Source: Hymenobacter nivis (GTDB lineage: Bacteria > Bacteroidota > Bacteroidia > Cytophagales > Hymenobacteraceae). From it: DNA of 64,000 bases. The stretch spans positions 4,030,001 to 4,094,000 of the forward strand of contig NZ_CP029145.1 in assembly GCF_003149515.1 (NCBI RefSeq), written 5' to 3'. The notes beneath the pieces were generated by a model that saw only the letters and a list, made by a program, of their open reading frames with translations, ran no database searches and was not told where the DNA came from. Every line of letters starts with the position of its first letter. Within the stretch, counting starts at the first letter, position 1. Made by a program: the position numbers and the translations under genes. Of this stretch, positions 25,592-34,614 are shown in pieces.

Positions 25592-26548
25592 ATGCCTGTT
25601 TCTACTTCTTCTGCGCCGTCGAAAACGGCGTTGCTCACGGCTTTTGCCCTGGTTTACATTATCTGGGGCTCCACGTACCTGGGCATTCGGTTTGCCATCG
25701 AAAGCCTGCCGCCGCTGCTGATGGCGGGCACCCGCTACGCTCTGGCGGGGGCCCTGCTCTACGGCGCCATGCGGCTGCGCGGGGCCCCAGCGCCGTCGGG
25801 GGCCAGCTGGGGCCGGGCGCTGCTCATCGGCATCTGCCTGATTTCCTTCGGCAACGGTGGCGTGACGCTGGGCGAGCAGTACATTTCCTCGGGGCTGGCG
25901 GCGCTGCTGGTAGCCACGGTGCCCATGCTGCTGGCGCTGCTGGGCTGGGCCAGCGGGGTGTCGGGGCGGCCCACGCCGCTGGCGGCGCTCGGCTTGGGGC
26001 TGGGCCTGGCGGGGGTGTACCTGCTGGCGCGGGCCTCGGCGGGGACGGGCAGCGCGGTGGCCCAGCCCGGCCATGAAATCCTGGGCATAGCCTGCGTGCT
26101 GGTGGCGGCGCTGGTCTGGGCCATCGGCTCGCTCTACGGCAAGCGGCGGCCGGCGGTGGCCTCGCCCTTCGTGGCCGGCGGCATGCAAATGCTGTGCGGC
26201 GGCCTGGTGATGGTGGTGCTGGGCCTGGCCCGCGGCGAAACCCAACACCTCGACCTAGCCGCCGTCAGTGCCAAGTCGTGGTGGGCCTTTGCGTACCTGG
26301 TCACGTTCGGCTCGCTGGTGGCCTTCACGGCCTACGTATGGCTGCTGCAAGCCGTGGAGCCGGCCCTGGCTGGCACCTACGCCTTCGTGAACCCGGTGGT
26401 GGCCGTGAGCCTGGGCTGGGCCTTCGGCGGCGAGCAGCTGAGCTGGCCGATGCTCGGCGGCGGGGCCCTGGTGGTGGTGGCCGTGGGCCTGCTGCTGCTG
26501 GGTAGTAAGGCCCCGGTGGTGGTGGAAAAGGATAAATTAATGGAATAA
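25592..26548 (+). CDS. EamA/DMT superfamily transporter
   Basis: This 318-residue inner-membrane protein has ten predicted hydrophobic helices arranged as two EamA repeats (residues about 12-145 and 160-300). The first repeat opens with FALVYIIWGSTYLGIRFAIE, the hallmark of the drug/metabolite exporter family, and the second ends with AGTYAFVNPVVAVSLGW. It would export an amino acid or other metabolite. No regulator or enzyme beside it suggests the substrate. Confidence 0.92.
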   Translation: MPVSTSSAPSKTALLTAFALVYIIWGSTYLGIRFAIESLPPLLMAGTRYALAGALLYGAMRLRGAPAPSGASWGRALLIGICLISFGNGGVTLGEQYISSGLAALLVATVPMLLALLGWASGVSGRPTPLAALGLGLGLAGVYLLARASAGTGSAVAQPGHEILGIACVLVAALVWAIGSLYGKRRPAVASPFVAGGMQMLCGGLVMVVLGLARGETQHLDLAAVSAKSWWAFAYLVTFGSLVAFTAYVWLLQAVEPALAGTYAFVNPVVAVSLGWAFGGEQLSWPMLGGGALVVVAVGLLLLGSKAPVVVEKDKLME

Positions 26549-26575
26549 GCTGCCAAAATTGAATGGCTACCGAAA

Positions 26576-27163
26576 TTAACCATTACTGTTAATTTCAAGA
26601 TTGAGCCATGTGCCCTGTTGAATGTTCAACAGCACATTCAAAAAGTATTTTCCGCCGTCCTCTACCATCACAATCTCTCGAGGTTGGTCAGTTTTATAGG
26701 CTCCACAAAAGCAATTAACCCATACTTCCTTTTCGCCCTTCGCATTAATTACGGCAACTAACTGGCGCTTGTAATTGGTAAGGTTAATCAATACCTGTCT
26801 GTCAGTATACACTCTAAGCGAATGGTTTTTTCGCCATTCACTTAGAGTAACTCCTTGCTTCTCATTATAATCCTCAATGCAGCGCTTTAGTACTACTTCA
26901 GCCTGAATCAATTCGCTTGGAGAAAGCGAAGCAGCTGCGACGTTTTGAAAAATGTACTTGTTTAGTTTCTTATCGTAGGTGCGAAAAATGTATTTATCCC
27001 GCTCCTCATCGTAAGGGAAAACCGCCACGCGGCGGCTATCTGCCACCGGCTTCGGCGCAACCGTTCGGGGCCCCGGTTTCGCCGCCGCTGGTTCTGATTC
27101 CCGCGTCTGGCAGCCGGTCATTATTGCTAGAAAGCCGGCGGCCAGGGTTCGCAGGGAAAGCAT
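26576..27163 (-). CDS. Hypothetical lipoprotein
   Basis: From the ATG at 27163 the product is 195 residues with a lipoprotein signal (LAAGFLAIMTGC, lipid-anchored Cys about residue 17). A Pro/Ala linker follows and then a soluble domain (KYIFRTYDKKLNKYIFQNVA ... VWVNCFCGAYKTD) with a CFC motif. The 3' half is much less GC-rich than its neighbours, which suggests acquisition. The frame is open further upstream, but the lipobox fixes this start. It lies behind a palindromic repeat that separates it from the TonB receptor. No family was recognised. Confidence 0.7.
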   Translation of the reverse strand: MLSLRTLAAGFLAIMTGCQTRESEPAAAKPGPRTVAPKPVADSRRVAVFPYDEERDKYIFRTYDKKLNKYIFQNVAAASLSPSELIQAEVVLKRCIEDYNEKQGVTLSEWRKNHSLRVYTDRQVLINLTNYKRQLVAVINAKGEKEVWVNCFCGAYKTDQPREIVMVEDGGKYFLNVLLNIQQGTWLNLEINSNG

Positions 27164-27206
27164 AGGATCAGTTCGCGCTGTACGTTGCGGCAAGGTAGCG
27201 CGGGTT

Positions 27207-27301
27207 GTAGCGCGGATTTTGCAGTCCGCGTTTTTGAACGGTCGCTGCACGGTCATCGGCAGGACGAAGCGAGCGACGTGGATTCGCAAAGTCCACGCTA
27301 C
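27207..27301 (+). repeat. GTAGCG palindromic element at the TonB receptor 3' end
   Basis: The left end GTAGCGCGGATTTTGCAG and the right end (complement GTAGCGTGGACTTTGCG) form an imperfect inverted repeat over 95 bp. The right end contains the TAG stop codon of the receptor gene at 27298. A partial extra copy of the end (GGTAGCGCGGGT) lies just before it. Confidence 0.65.
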
Positions 27302-29943
27302 TTCACGCTGTATGTTACCGCCAGGTAGTAGAGGCCGCCCACGCTGGGCCCCCCGAGGTAAGTCACGTAGTAGTTGTTCAGCACGTTGCTGGCGCCCAGC
27401 TTGAAGCGCAGGTTGGGGGCGGGCACGGCGTAGGTCACCTGCGCGTCGAGCGAGTCGTAGGCCGGCACGTCGCCGTTCACCAGAAAGGTTTGCGAGTAGT
27501 AGTGCTGCTGCCAGCGGTAGTTGAGGCCGAAGCCGAAGTTGCCGACGGCTTTTTCGTTACCCAGGCTCAGGTTGTAGGCCCAGCGCGGGGTGTTGAAGCC
27601 GTCTTCCAGGCCGTCGCCATTCGCGGTGCGGTCGAGGCGGGTGTAGGTGGTGTTGGCGCCCGCGAGGTAGCCGCCGGCCACTTCGTAGCGCAGGCCCAGC
27701 GAGCCGCCGTAGTTGTACACCTGGCTCTGCGAGTTCGTCCAGAGGCGGTAGCGGGCCTGGCCGGCGCGGGCGCTCAGAGCGGTGGCGATGGTGTTGAGGT
27801 CGGTGCCGGTGTTCAGGGCCACGCCGGTGCTGGTCTGGGGCACGTAGGCTTCCACCTGGGCAATGAAGTCGTGGTACGAATTGTAGTAGAAGTCCACGTC
27901 GGCTTGCAGGCGGCCGCCGGGGCCCAGCGCGGCCTTGTAGCCCAGCTCCAGCGAGCGGATGTACTCGGGCTTGAGGTACGTGTAGGGGTTTTTGACGAGC
28001 CGGCCTTGGTTGGCCAGTACGGCCGCCGCGCGCTTCTGGGCCGTGGTTTGGGCCGAGGTGTTGGCGTTGATGTTGGCCGTGACGGCCGTGTTAAAGGCGT
28101 CGATGCTCGTGCGTAGGTAGCTGTTCTCAAACACGCCGTCCGACATCACGCGCAGCCCGCCGATGCGCTTCACCTGGCCGCTGTTCACGTTGCTGAAGCC
28201 TTCGAACAAGCTCGGGAAGCGGTAGCCGCTCTGGTAGCTGAGGCGGAAGTTGTGGCGTGGCGTGGGTGAGTACACGGCCGTGAGCCGGGGGTTGAACCTG
28301 GCGGTGAAGTAGTCGTTTTTGTCCACCCGCAGCGTGGCCGTGAGGCGCAGCTTATCGGCCAGCAAGTGGGCCCCGGCCTGCACGAAGCCGCCGGTTTTGC
28401 TGTACACCAGGTCGTCGGTCGGGGCGTGCTCCTTCTCCGGGTTCACGAAGTAGTTGCCGTCGGGCACCACGAGGTAGCTGCGGTGGTCAGCCCCGGCCAG
28501 CAGGTCGAAGGCCGCGGGCAGGGGCTGACCACCGCGCCGCAGGGCCTCGGCAATGTTCACCTGGGCCTCGGCGTGGGCTAGGTTAGCGCGCACGCGCAGG
28601 GCCGCGCCCACGTCCCAGTTGTTGATGGTGGAAAGGGCTTTCAGCTTCTGGTCGAAGGCGGCGGTGCCGGGCTGGTAGCGGCCGGCGTCGGCGGTGGTGC
28701 GGGCGGTGGCCAGGGCCTGGGCCACGGGCTGGCCGCCAGCAGTGGCCGCGTTCCAGGCGTTGGTGAAGTCCTGGTTCCAGGTGGCGTCGGGCTTGTAGCT
28801 GCGGTCGATGTTCTCGGCCGCCGAGCGTAGGTTATAGCTTTGGCCCGTAGTTTCTTGCGTGAAGTAGGCGCGGGCCTGCACCACGGGGCCCGTCAGCTGC
28901 AGGGCGTGCTGCTGCAAGAGGTAGCCTTGCAGCCGGAAGCGGTTCGAGCGCTGGTACACGTTGTCGAAGCTCGCCACCCGGTAGGTGTAGCTCAGCTCCG
29001 ATTCCGCGCCCAGCTTGCGGTGGATGGCCAGGTCGCCCTTCAGCGTGCGCAGGTCGTAGCTGGTCACATCTTTCTCGTTGTAGCCGGTGCGGGCCACCGA
29101 GTACTGCTTGCCGCCGAGCGTGAGCGTGCTGCGGTCCGACGACTCGTTGCCGTAGCGGTTCACCTGGTCCTGGGCCGGGTTTTGGGCCCCGAACAGGCCG
29201 GTGGTGGCGTTGCCGTTAGGGTTCAGCTCGGTCTGGTCGTTGGCAATCCAGTCGTAGCCGCGCAGGTACGTACCGTTAATTTTAAAGGCCCACTTATCTG
29301 ACAGCACTTTGGCAAACCGCACGCTGGTTTCGGAGTAGGCCTTGGCGCCTACGTTGGGGTCACTGATGTGGTTGACGCCCGTTTTTTGCAGCACGCTCAG
29401 CCCCTCGTACTTAAAGGGGTTGCGGGTGCTGAAGTTGGCCAGCCCATTAATGGCGTTCAGCCCGTATAGGGCCGAGGCTGTGCCCGGCACCACCTCCACC
29501 GCCAGAATATCGAGGTCGCTGGGCCCCAGTACATTGCCGATGGGCCCCCCAACGTGCGGCGCCTGGTTATCGATGCCGTCCACGAGCTGCGCGAAGCGCA
29601 CGTTGGTGGTGTTGGTGAAGCCCCGGGCGTTAATCACCTTAAAGCCCAGGCTGGGCGTAATCACCTGCACGCCCTTGAGGTACTCGATGGCGTCGAAAAA
29701 CGACGGCGCCGGCGTGAGCCGTAACGCCCGCGGGTTAATCTTTTCCACCGTCACCGGCGACTGCAAGATGCTCTCCTCTACCCGCGAGGCGGCCACCACC
29801 ACCTCGCCCAGGCCCACTTTCGCAGTGTCGCGCGGGGCGGGGCGGCCCGGGGCCCCCTGGGCGGCGGCGGCGGGCGGCGGGAGCAGCGCAAGGGCCACGG
29901 CCGTCGCCGCCGCGCCCCGCAAAGCGCGTAATTTATGCACCAT
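27298..29943 (-). CDS. TonB-dependent receptor
   Basis: This 881-residue outer-membrane receptor has a signal peptide (residues 1-29), a plug domain (about 40-160) with LGEVVVAASRVEESILQSP, SFFDAIEYLKGVQV, RFAQLVDGIDNQAP and VEVVPGTASALYGLNAINGL, and a 22-strand barrel ending VGGLYYLAVTYSVK. It lacks an N-terminal carboxypeptidase-like domain. The ATG at 29943 gives the best leader. A ModE-type regulator gene lies upstream on the same strand, with two candidate ModE sites between, so the cargo may be molybdate, tungstate or a metal chelate; that is inference. The stop codon lies in a repeat. Confidence 0.93.
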   Translation of the reverse strand: MVHKLRALRGAAATAVALALLPPPAAAAQGAPGRPAPRDTAKVGLGEVVVAASRVEESILQSPVTVEKINPRALRLTPAPSFFDAIEYLKGVQVITPSLGFKVINARGFTNTTNVRFAQLVDGIDNQAPHVGGPIGNVLGPSDLDILAVEVVPGTASALYGLNAINGLANFSTRNPFKYEGLSVLQKTGVNHISDPNVGAKAYSETSVRFAKVLSDKWAFKINGTYLRGYDWIANDQTELNPNGNATTGLFGAQNPAQDQVNRYGNESSDRSTLTLGGKQYSVARTGYNEKDVTSYDLRTLKGDLAIHRKLGAESELSYTYRVASFDNVYQRSNRFRLQGYLLQQHALQLTGPVVQARAYFTQETTGQSYNLRSAAENIDRSYKPDATWNQDFTNAWNAATAGGQPVAQALATARTTADAGRYQPGTAAFDQKLKALSTINNWDVGAALRVRANLAHAEAQVNIAEALRRGGQPLPAAFDLLAGADHRSYLVVPDGNYFVNPEKEHAPTDDLVYSKTGGFVQAGAHLLADKLRLTATLRVDKNDYFTARFNPRLTAVYSPTPRHNFRLSYQSGYRFPSLFEGFSNVNSGQVKRIGGLRVMSDGVFENSYLRTSIDAFNTAVTANINANTSAQTTAQKRAAAVLANQGRLVKNPYTYLKPEYIRSLELGYKAALGPGGRLQADVDFYYNSYHDFIAQVEAYVPQTSTGVALNTGTDLNTIATALSARAGQARYRLWTNSQSQVYNYGGSLGLRYEVAGGYLAGANTTYTRLDRTANGDGLEDGFNTPRWAYNLSLGNEKAVGNFGFGLNYRWQQHYYSQTFLVNGDVPAYDSLDAQVTYAVPAPNLRFKLGASNVLNNYYVTYLGGPSVGGLYYLAVTYSVK

Positions 29944-29973
29944 ATAAGTTGGCAAAGGAGACTTCCAAAAGGT

Positions 29974-30061
29974 CGTATTTTGAGAAATATAACGCCCGGC
30001 ACACGTCGTACTTCAACTTGGCCGCGGGGAAACCAGCGGCTATAGTCTGACAAATATAACG
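29974..30061 (-). promoter_or_regulatory. Two candidate ModE-binding sites upstream of the receptor
   Basis: Read on the minus strand, CGTTATATT occurs twice, at 30061-30053 (followed after 8 bases by TATAGCCG) and at 29994-29986 (followed by TACG). CGTTATATT with an inverted partner such as TACATAACG is the ModE box of E. coli as I remember it. The sites lie 30-118 bp before the receptor ATG and directly downstream of the modE-like gene. Confidence 0.5.
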
Positions 30062-30126
30062 GTCAGCAAAAGTAGTTATTTGGAGCGCCAACTGGGCCAG
30101 CCGACAGTTGCTTCACCGGAAGCTCA

Positions 30127-30486
30127 TTACTCGGCCAGCCGCTGGGTTTCTTCGGCCAGGAAGGTGCGGAAGCGGGTTTGGACGCCCTGAAAGTCGGCCA
30201 CGGCCCGGGCCCCGGCGGGGGTGAGCAGGGCCCCGCCGCCGCTTTTGCCGCCAGTTTGGGTGGCCACCAGCGGCGTAAGGGCCTGGGTGTTCATGGAGTG
30301 TACCAGGTCCCAGGCGCGCTTGTAGGACATGCCCATGGCCGCCGCCGCCCGCGAAATGGAGCCCGTAGCCTGAATCTGAGCCAGCAATTCGAGCCGGCCA
30401 ATGCCGAGGAAACGGTCGTGGGGCCCCTGCACCCACACGCGGCCTTCGAGGCGGTAGTCGGCAGGGGTGGGCAGCAGGTCTTTCAT
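30127..30486 (-). CDS. ModE-family winged-helix regulator (N-terminal domain only)
   Basis: This 119-residue protein matches the DNA-binding domain of ModE: RLELLAQIQATGSISRAAAAMGMSYKRAWDLVHSMN is a LysR-like helix-turn-helix (about residues 30-66). The wing GGKSGGGALLTPAGARAV follows. The C-terminal molybdate-binding TOBE domains of E. coli ModE are absent, so metal sensing, if any, must work differently. It is upstream of and parallel to the TonB receptor gene. The second helix and wing are well conserved, so I am confident of the family but not of the ligand. Confidence 0.82.
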   Translation of the reverse strand: MKDLLPTPADYRLEGRVWVQGPHDRFLGIGRLELLAQIQATGSISRAAAAMGMSYKRAWDLVHSMNTQALTPLVATQTGGKSGGGALLTPAGARAVADFQGVQTRFRTFLAEETQRLAE

Positions 30487-30531
30487 AGGCGCAATTTTAC
30501 GTAGAAACCGCTGGGGCCGTCCGGCCGCCGG

Positions 30532-31344
30532 CTACGCCGCCGCTACGGGTAGGAAGGCATTGATGGCCGCAAGGATTTCGCAGGGGCCGTGAGCTGGGGG
30601 AAATGGCCGGAAGTATCGATGATCCGCAACTGGCTGTCGGGCAGCAGCTCGTGCAGGTAGCGGCCTACGGCCAACGGAGCCACCACATCGCGGGCCCCCT
30701 GCAAAATCAGGGCGGGGATGGCCAGCAGGGGCAGGTCGCGGCGGTGGTCGCAGAGGAAAGTGACGCGGGCGAAGTGCCGGGCCAGTGCGGGGTTGGTGAA
30801 GAGGAAACTGTTGGTCAGCTCCGCAACCAGGGTGTGCTGGTCGGGGAGTACCGTGGCGGCCAGGGCCCCAGCCCAGTCGTGGTAGTTGTTTTCCATCGTG
30901 GCCAGTAGCCCGTCGATGTCGGCTCGTTCGAAGCCGCCGTAGTAATCGTTGTCGTTGATGAAGCGCGGCGACGGGGCCAGCAGCACCAGCCGGGCGAAGC
31001 GGGCCGGCTCCTTAATGGTGGCCAGCACCCCAATCATCGAGCCGGCCGAATGGCCCACGAATACCACGTCGTGGAGGTGCGGTTCGCGCAGCACGTCGAG
31101 CAGGTCGTCGGCGTGGCCGTTGAGCGAGCCGTGGCGGGCGTAGTCGTAGGCCGTGGGGCCTGACTGCCCGGACCCCACCAAGTCGAAGTGTACCACCTGG
31201 TAATGTTTTTCAAAGGCCGGGGCCAGCAACCGCCAAGTGCTTCGGCTACAGCCCAGGCCGTGCGAGAAAACAATGGCTGGGGCCCGCGCCGGTTACCGTG
31301 GCGTGGCTGCGCTGCACGGCCGAGGTATTGACGGAATCACCCAT
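30532..31344 (-). pseudogene. RsbQ-like alpha/beta hydrolase, two frameshifts
   Basis: The ATG at 31344 begins MGDSVNTSAVQRSHATVTGAG, but an extra base in the run near 31278-31282 throws the frame. In the corrected frame it continues AIVFSHGLGCSRSTWRLLAP. The main frame then gives the nucleophile elbow VFVGHSAGSM, the acid in LQGARDVVAP and the catalytic His in DTSGHFPQL. Near 30578-30581 one base is missing. The corrected end would be EILAAINAFLPVAAA with a stop at 30532, whereas the present frame ends at 30543. The oxyanion-hole HG block is lost from the expressed frame, so the present gene is probably inactive. Confidence 0.72.
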
Positions 31345-31498
31345 GTTTGTTTTGATTTAGTACAATTTATTGTCACCACTATTGCCAGCCCAACGCATTG
31401 AAATGACAGACGAAAGTATTACCATAGGCGACTAAATAATTATCTTCCTGTACAGGGAATTGATTTCCTGATAGGAGGAAGCAAAACAACGCACGGGC

Positions 31499-32836
31499 TT
31501 ACGAAATGGCCTTGCCAGCCGTGGCCCCGGCATCCACCACCGGCTCCGACTTCACCTGCCCGATGATGTAGCGCAGGCCTTTGTCCTGGCTCCAGTAGTT
31601 CCAGGCCCAGGTGAATGCCACGCCGATGCGGCTGCGGTAGCCCACCAGGGCCAGTACGTGCACCAGGCTCCAGGCCACCCAGGCCGGGAACCCGCCGAGG
31701 TGGTACTCGCGGCCGAAGAGCTTGAGGTCGGCCACGGCGCGGTTGCGGCCGATGGTGGCTATGCTGCCTTTGTCGCTGTACTCAAAGGGCTGCATGAGCT
31801 GGCCGGCCAGCAGGTGGGCCAGGTTCGCGCCCAGCAAGCGGCCCTGCTGGATGGCCGGCTGCGCCACCTGGGGGTGCCCGTCGGGGTAGGCGGCGGCTTT
31901 CATCAGGGCAATGTCGCCGAGGGCAAATACGTTGTCGTAGCCCATCACGCGGTTGTGCTCGTCAACCAGGTAGCGGTTGCCGGGGCCCAGGCACTCGGCA
32001 CTCAGGCCGGCCACGGGGGCCCCGGTTACGCCCGCCGCCCAAATGAGCGTGCGCGTGACCAGCTTTTCGCCGGTGTTGAGCGTGGCCGTGTAGCCGTCGT
32101 ACGACTTCACGCGCGCATTGAGCCACACCTGCACGCCCATGGCCTGCAGGTCGGCCAGCGACTGCGCCGAGGCCTCGGCCGACATGCCCTTGAGCAGCAC
32201 CGGCCCGCTCTGCACCAGGTGGATGTCCATCTGCTTGAGGTCCAGCTCGCGGTAATCCTGCGGAAACACGTTGGCCCTCAGCTCACTCAGGGCCCCGGCC
32301 ATTTCTACGCCCGTGGGGCCCCCGCCCACAATCACGAAGTCGAGTAGGCTGTTGAGCTGCTCCTGGTCGCCGAGCTGCAGGGCCTGCTCGAAGTTGGCCA
32401 GCAGCGTGTTGCGCAGCTCCAGGGCGTCGCTCACGCTCTTCAGCGTCACGGCGTACTCCTGCATCATCTTGTCGCCAAAAAAGTTGCTGGTGGCCCCGGT
32501 GGCCAGTACCAGGTAGTCGTAGCGCAGCAGGCCGATGGTGGTTTCCACCACCTGGGCCGTGGCGTCGATGGCCTGCACCTCGGCCAGCCGGAAGTAGAAG
32601 TTCTTCTGCTTGCCCAGCACCTTGCGGAACGGGGCCACGATGTTGTCGGGCGCCAGCCCGGCCGTGGCCACCTGGTACAGCAGCGGTTGGAAGGCGTGGT
32701 AGTTGTGCTTATCGATGAGCACCACCTGCACCGGCACCTTGGCCAGGGACTGCGCCAGCGCCAGCCCCCCAAAGCCACCCCCCACGATGACCACCCGCGG
32801 CTGGCCCAAATCGTCAATTTTCGTCAGTCCATCCAT
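31499..32836 (-). CDS. Type II NADH dehydrogenase (NDH-2)
   Basis: This 445-residue flavoprotein passes electrons from NADH to the quinone pool without pumping protons. It has an FAD-binding VVIVGGGFGGLALAQSLAK (about 16-34), an FDY.L.ATG-type segment (RYDYLVLATGATSNFFG), an NAD-binding IVGGGPTGVEMAGALSEL, and the FAD/quinone block VFALGDIALM. The C-terminal ~60 residues are amphipathic and hydrophobic (FPAWVAWSLVHVLALVGY), fitting a peripheral membrane anchor. The frame is open 77 codons upstream, but MDGLTKIDDLGQPRV at 32836 is the natural start. Confidence 0.92.
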   Translation of the reverse strand: MDGLTKIDDLGQPRVVIVGGGFGGLALAQSLAKVPVQVVLIDKHNYHAFQPLLYQVATAGLAPDNIVAPFRKVLGKQKNFYFRLAEVQAIDATAQVVETTIGLLRYDYLVLATGATSNFFGDKMMQEYAVTLKSVSDALELRNTLLANFEQALQLGDQEQLNSLLDFVIVGGGPTGVEMAGALSELRANVFPQDYRELDLKQMDIHLVQSGPVLLKGMSAEASAQSLADLQAMGVQVWLNARVKSYDGYTATLNTGEKLVTRTLIWAAGVTGAPVAGLSAECLGPGNRYLVDEHNRVMGYDNVFALGDIALMKAAAYPDGHPQVAQPAIQQGRLLGANLAHLLAGQLMQPFEYSDKGSIATIGRNRAVADLKLFGREYHLGGFPAWVAWSLVHVLALVGYRSRIGVAFTWAWNYWSQDKGLRYIIGQVKSEPVVDAGATAGKAIS

Positions 32837-32939
32837 GCTGTAAAGATTGCCAAAGGGCGCGGCCTGGGGCCCCCGGGCCCGAACTCTTTCGGCGCCGGGC
32901 GGCGTTACAGCCGCACCGTGCTGATTACTTGTGCTTGCT

Positions 32940-33392
32940 ATGAAGGCTTTACTGTTTTTTTTGCTTTTGGTTGGCGGCAATTGCATTTCTGGCGCCGCCG
33001 GCCCCGCGGCCGCGCCGGGCCCCGCCACCGCCTCGGTTACGGTGGTGGTCGTGGGCCTGGCGTCCACCGAGGCAGTGGTGCGGCTGAATTTTTACCACCG
33101 CCCCGAAACCTTCCTCAAGCACGGCCAGCAGGCGTTTCGGCTGGAGGTGAAGCCCAACGGCCAGCACGAAATTTCGGTGCCCGTGGCCCTGGCCAAAGGC
33201 GAGTGGGCGGTGGCTCTCACCCAGGACGTGAACAACAACGACAAGCTCGATAAAAACCTGCTGGGCATCCCCACCGAGCCCTACGCCTTTTCCAATAACG
33301 TGCGCCCCAGGCTCTCAGCCCCCAATTTCGAGGAGTGCAAATTCATGGTCGATGCCGACGGCCAGGTAGTCACCATCAGGCTGATGAAGTAG
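32940..33392 (+). CDS. DUF2141 secreted protein
   Basis: The 150-residue product has a signal peptide (MKALLFFLLLVGGNCISGAAG) followed by a DUF2141 domain. Its hallmarks are visible: a calcium-site-like DVNNNDKLDKNLLGIPTEPY, then FSNNVRP and PNFEECKF. Members are exported beta-sandwich proteins of unknown role in Bacteroidota. A Cys at residue 17 could make it a lipoprotein, but the preceding residues (GGN) are a poor lipobox. It is divergent from the NADH dehydrogenase gene, 103 bp apart. Confidence 0.85.
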   Translation: MKALLFFLLLVGGNCISGAAGPAAAPGPATASVTVVVVGLASTEAVVRLNFYHRPETFLKHGQQAFRLEVKPNGQHEISVPVALAKGEWAVALTQDVNNNDKLDKNLLGIPTEPYAFSNNVRPRLSAPNFEECKFMVDADGQVVTIRLMK

Positions 33393-33806
33393 CCCGCGGT
33401 GCGCCAGCACGGGCCCCCACGAAAAAGCCGCCCGGCGGCCTACAGCACCACGCCGTGCCCCAGGGCCTTGAATGCCAAGGCCAGCGCCGCCGCTGCCAGC
33501 ACCAGCCACCACTGCGGTTGCCTCAGGCCGGTAGAGGCCTCCATTGCCGCCGGGGCCCCCGCGGGCGGCGGCCACGGCGTAAGCGCGGCGCAGCACCATG
33601 GGGCTCATGAACATATTGGCTACGATGGCTGGGTGCGGCGCGGGCAAGGCCAGCAGCACCAGCACTACCGAGCCCACCAGCCACGGCCACAGGATGAGGG
33701 CTTTCAGGCCGGCCGCTTTGTGGGCGCCGTGGGCCCATGCGGCCGTGGGCAGCAGGCGCGCAAACAGGGGCCCTGCGCCGCTAATGGACTTGACCAGCGC
33801 GACTAG

Positions 33807-34614
33807 AGGGTGAGGACAATCATCGCAACCAATCTAGGGCGGCCGCTACATGCCAGAAGGCCAGAAAAGAAACGACGGTTTTTTCGTAGCGCGTGGCCAA
33901 GCGGCGGTGGCGTTTCATGCGGTTGAAAAACCGCTCGATTTTATTGCGGTCTTCGTATTGTTCTTCGTCGAAAGGGGCCGGCGCGGTGCGATTGGGCCGA
34001 TTCGGAATTACGACGTCGATGTTCTTTTCGGCGCAATAGGCGCGGTTTTTATCGCTGTCGTAGCTCGTATCGGCAATGACCTGGCCCGGCGCGAGGCCTT
34101 CGAGCAAGGCCGGTAGGTGGGGGCAGTCGCCGGCTTGGCCGCCGGTGGCCCGCAGGCAGACACCGTTGCCCAGCGCGTCGGTACAGGCGTGGATTTTGGT
34201 ACTCATCCCGCCCCGGCTGCGGCCCAGGCACTCGGTTGCCGGGTCGCTTTTTTTTGGCCGGCGGCGTGTTGGTGGGCCCGCACCACGGTCGAATCGAGCA
34301 TCACCCACTGCAAATCGGGCGCTTTCAACGCCTCGAACACGGCCTCCCACACGCCTTTTTGGGCCAGGCGACGAAAGCGGCGGCACACGGAATTGGACTT
34401 GCCGAAGCGCTCGGGAAGATCCGCCCAGGGCGCCCCGGTGCGCAGAATCCACGTTACGGCGTTGAAAAAAAAGCGGTTATCCTTTGCTATAACGCCGCAG
34501 TCTGTCGCCTTGCCCGGCAAGAGCGGCGCGATGATGGCCCACTGGCGGTCCGTTACCGCGTAGCGATGCGTGAATGTCTTCATTCTTTTTAGTAAAGATA
34601 ATTGTCCTCACGCT
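33807..34614 (-). mobile_element. IS5-family insertion sequence, 808 bp
   Basis: The terminal inverted repeats are AGGGTGAGGACAAT (33807-33820) and AGCGTGAGGACAAT (complement of 34601-34614), with one mismatch. The element is flanked on both sides by CTAG (33803-33806 and 34615-34618), the 4-bp target duplication usual for IS5-group elements. It carries one transposase in two overlapping frames on the minus strand. The ends and duplication are intact, so insertion is recent relative to the decay of the host gene, or at least has not been eroded. Confidence 0.92.
33820..34583 (-). CDS. IS5-family DDE transposase in two frames (programmed -1 frameshift)
   Basis: OrfA (34583-34203, 126 residues) begins MKTFTHRYAVTDRQWAIIAP, a DUF4096-type DNA-binding part, and contains the first catalytic Asp in WVMLDSTVVRAHQH. 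OrfB, reaching 33820, continues in the -1 frame with SRGGMSTKIHACTDALGN, the second Asp in QVIADTSYDSDKN and the Glu in RNKIERFFNRMKRHRRLATR. The switch point is a run of eight A (34250-34257) followed by GC, a typical slippery sequence for -1 shifting. The fused protein would have the full DDE triad. Its stop codon lies inside the inverted repeat. Confidence 0.9.
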
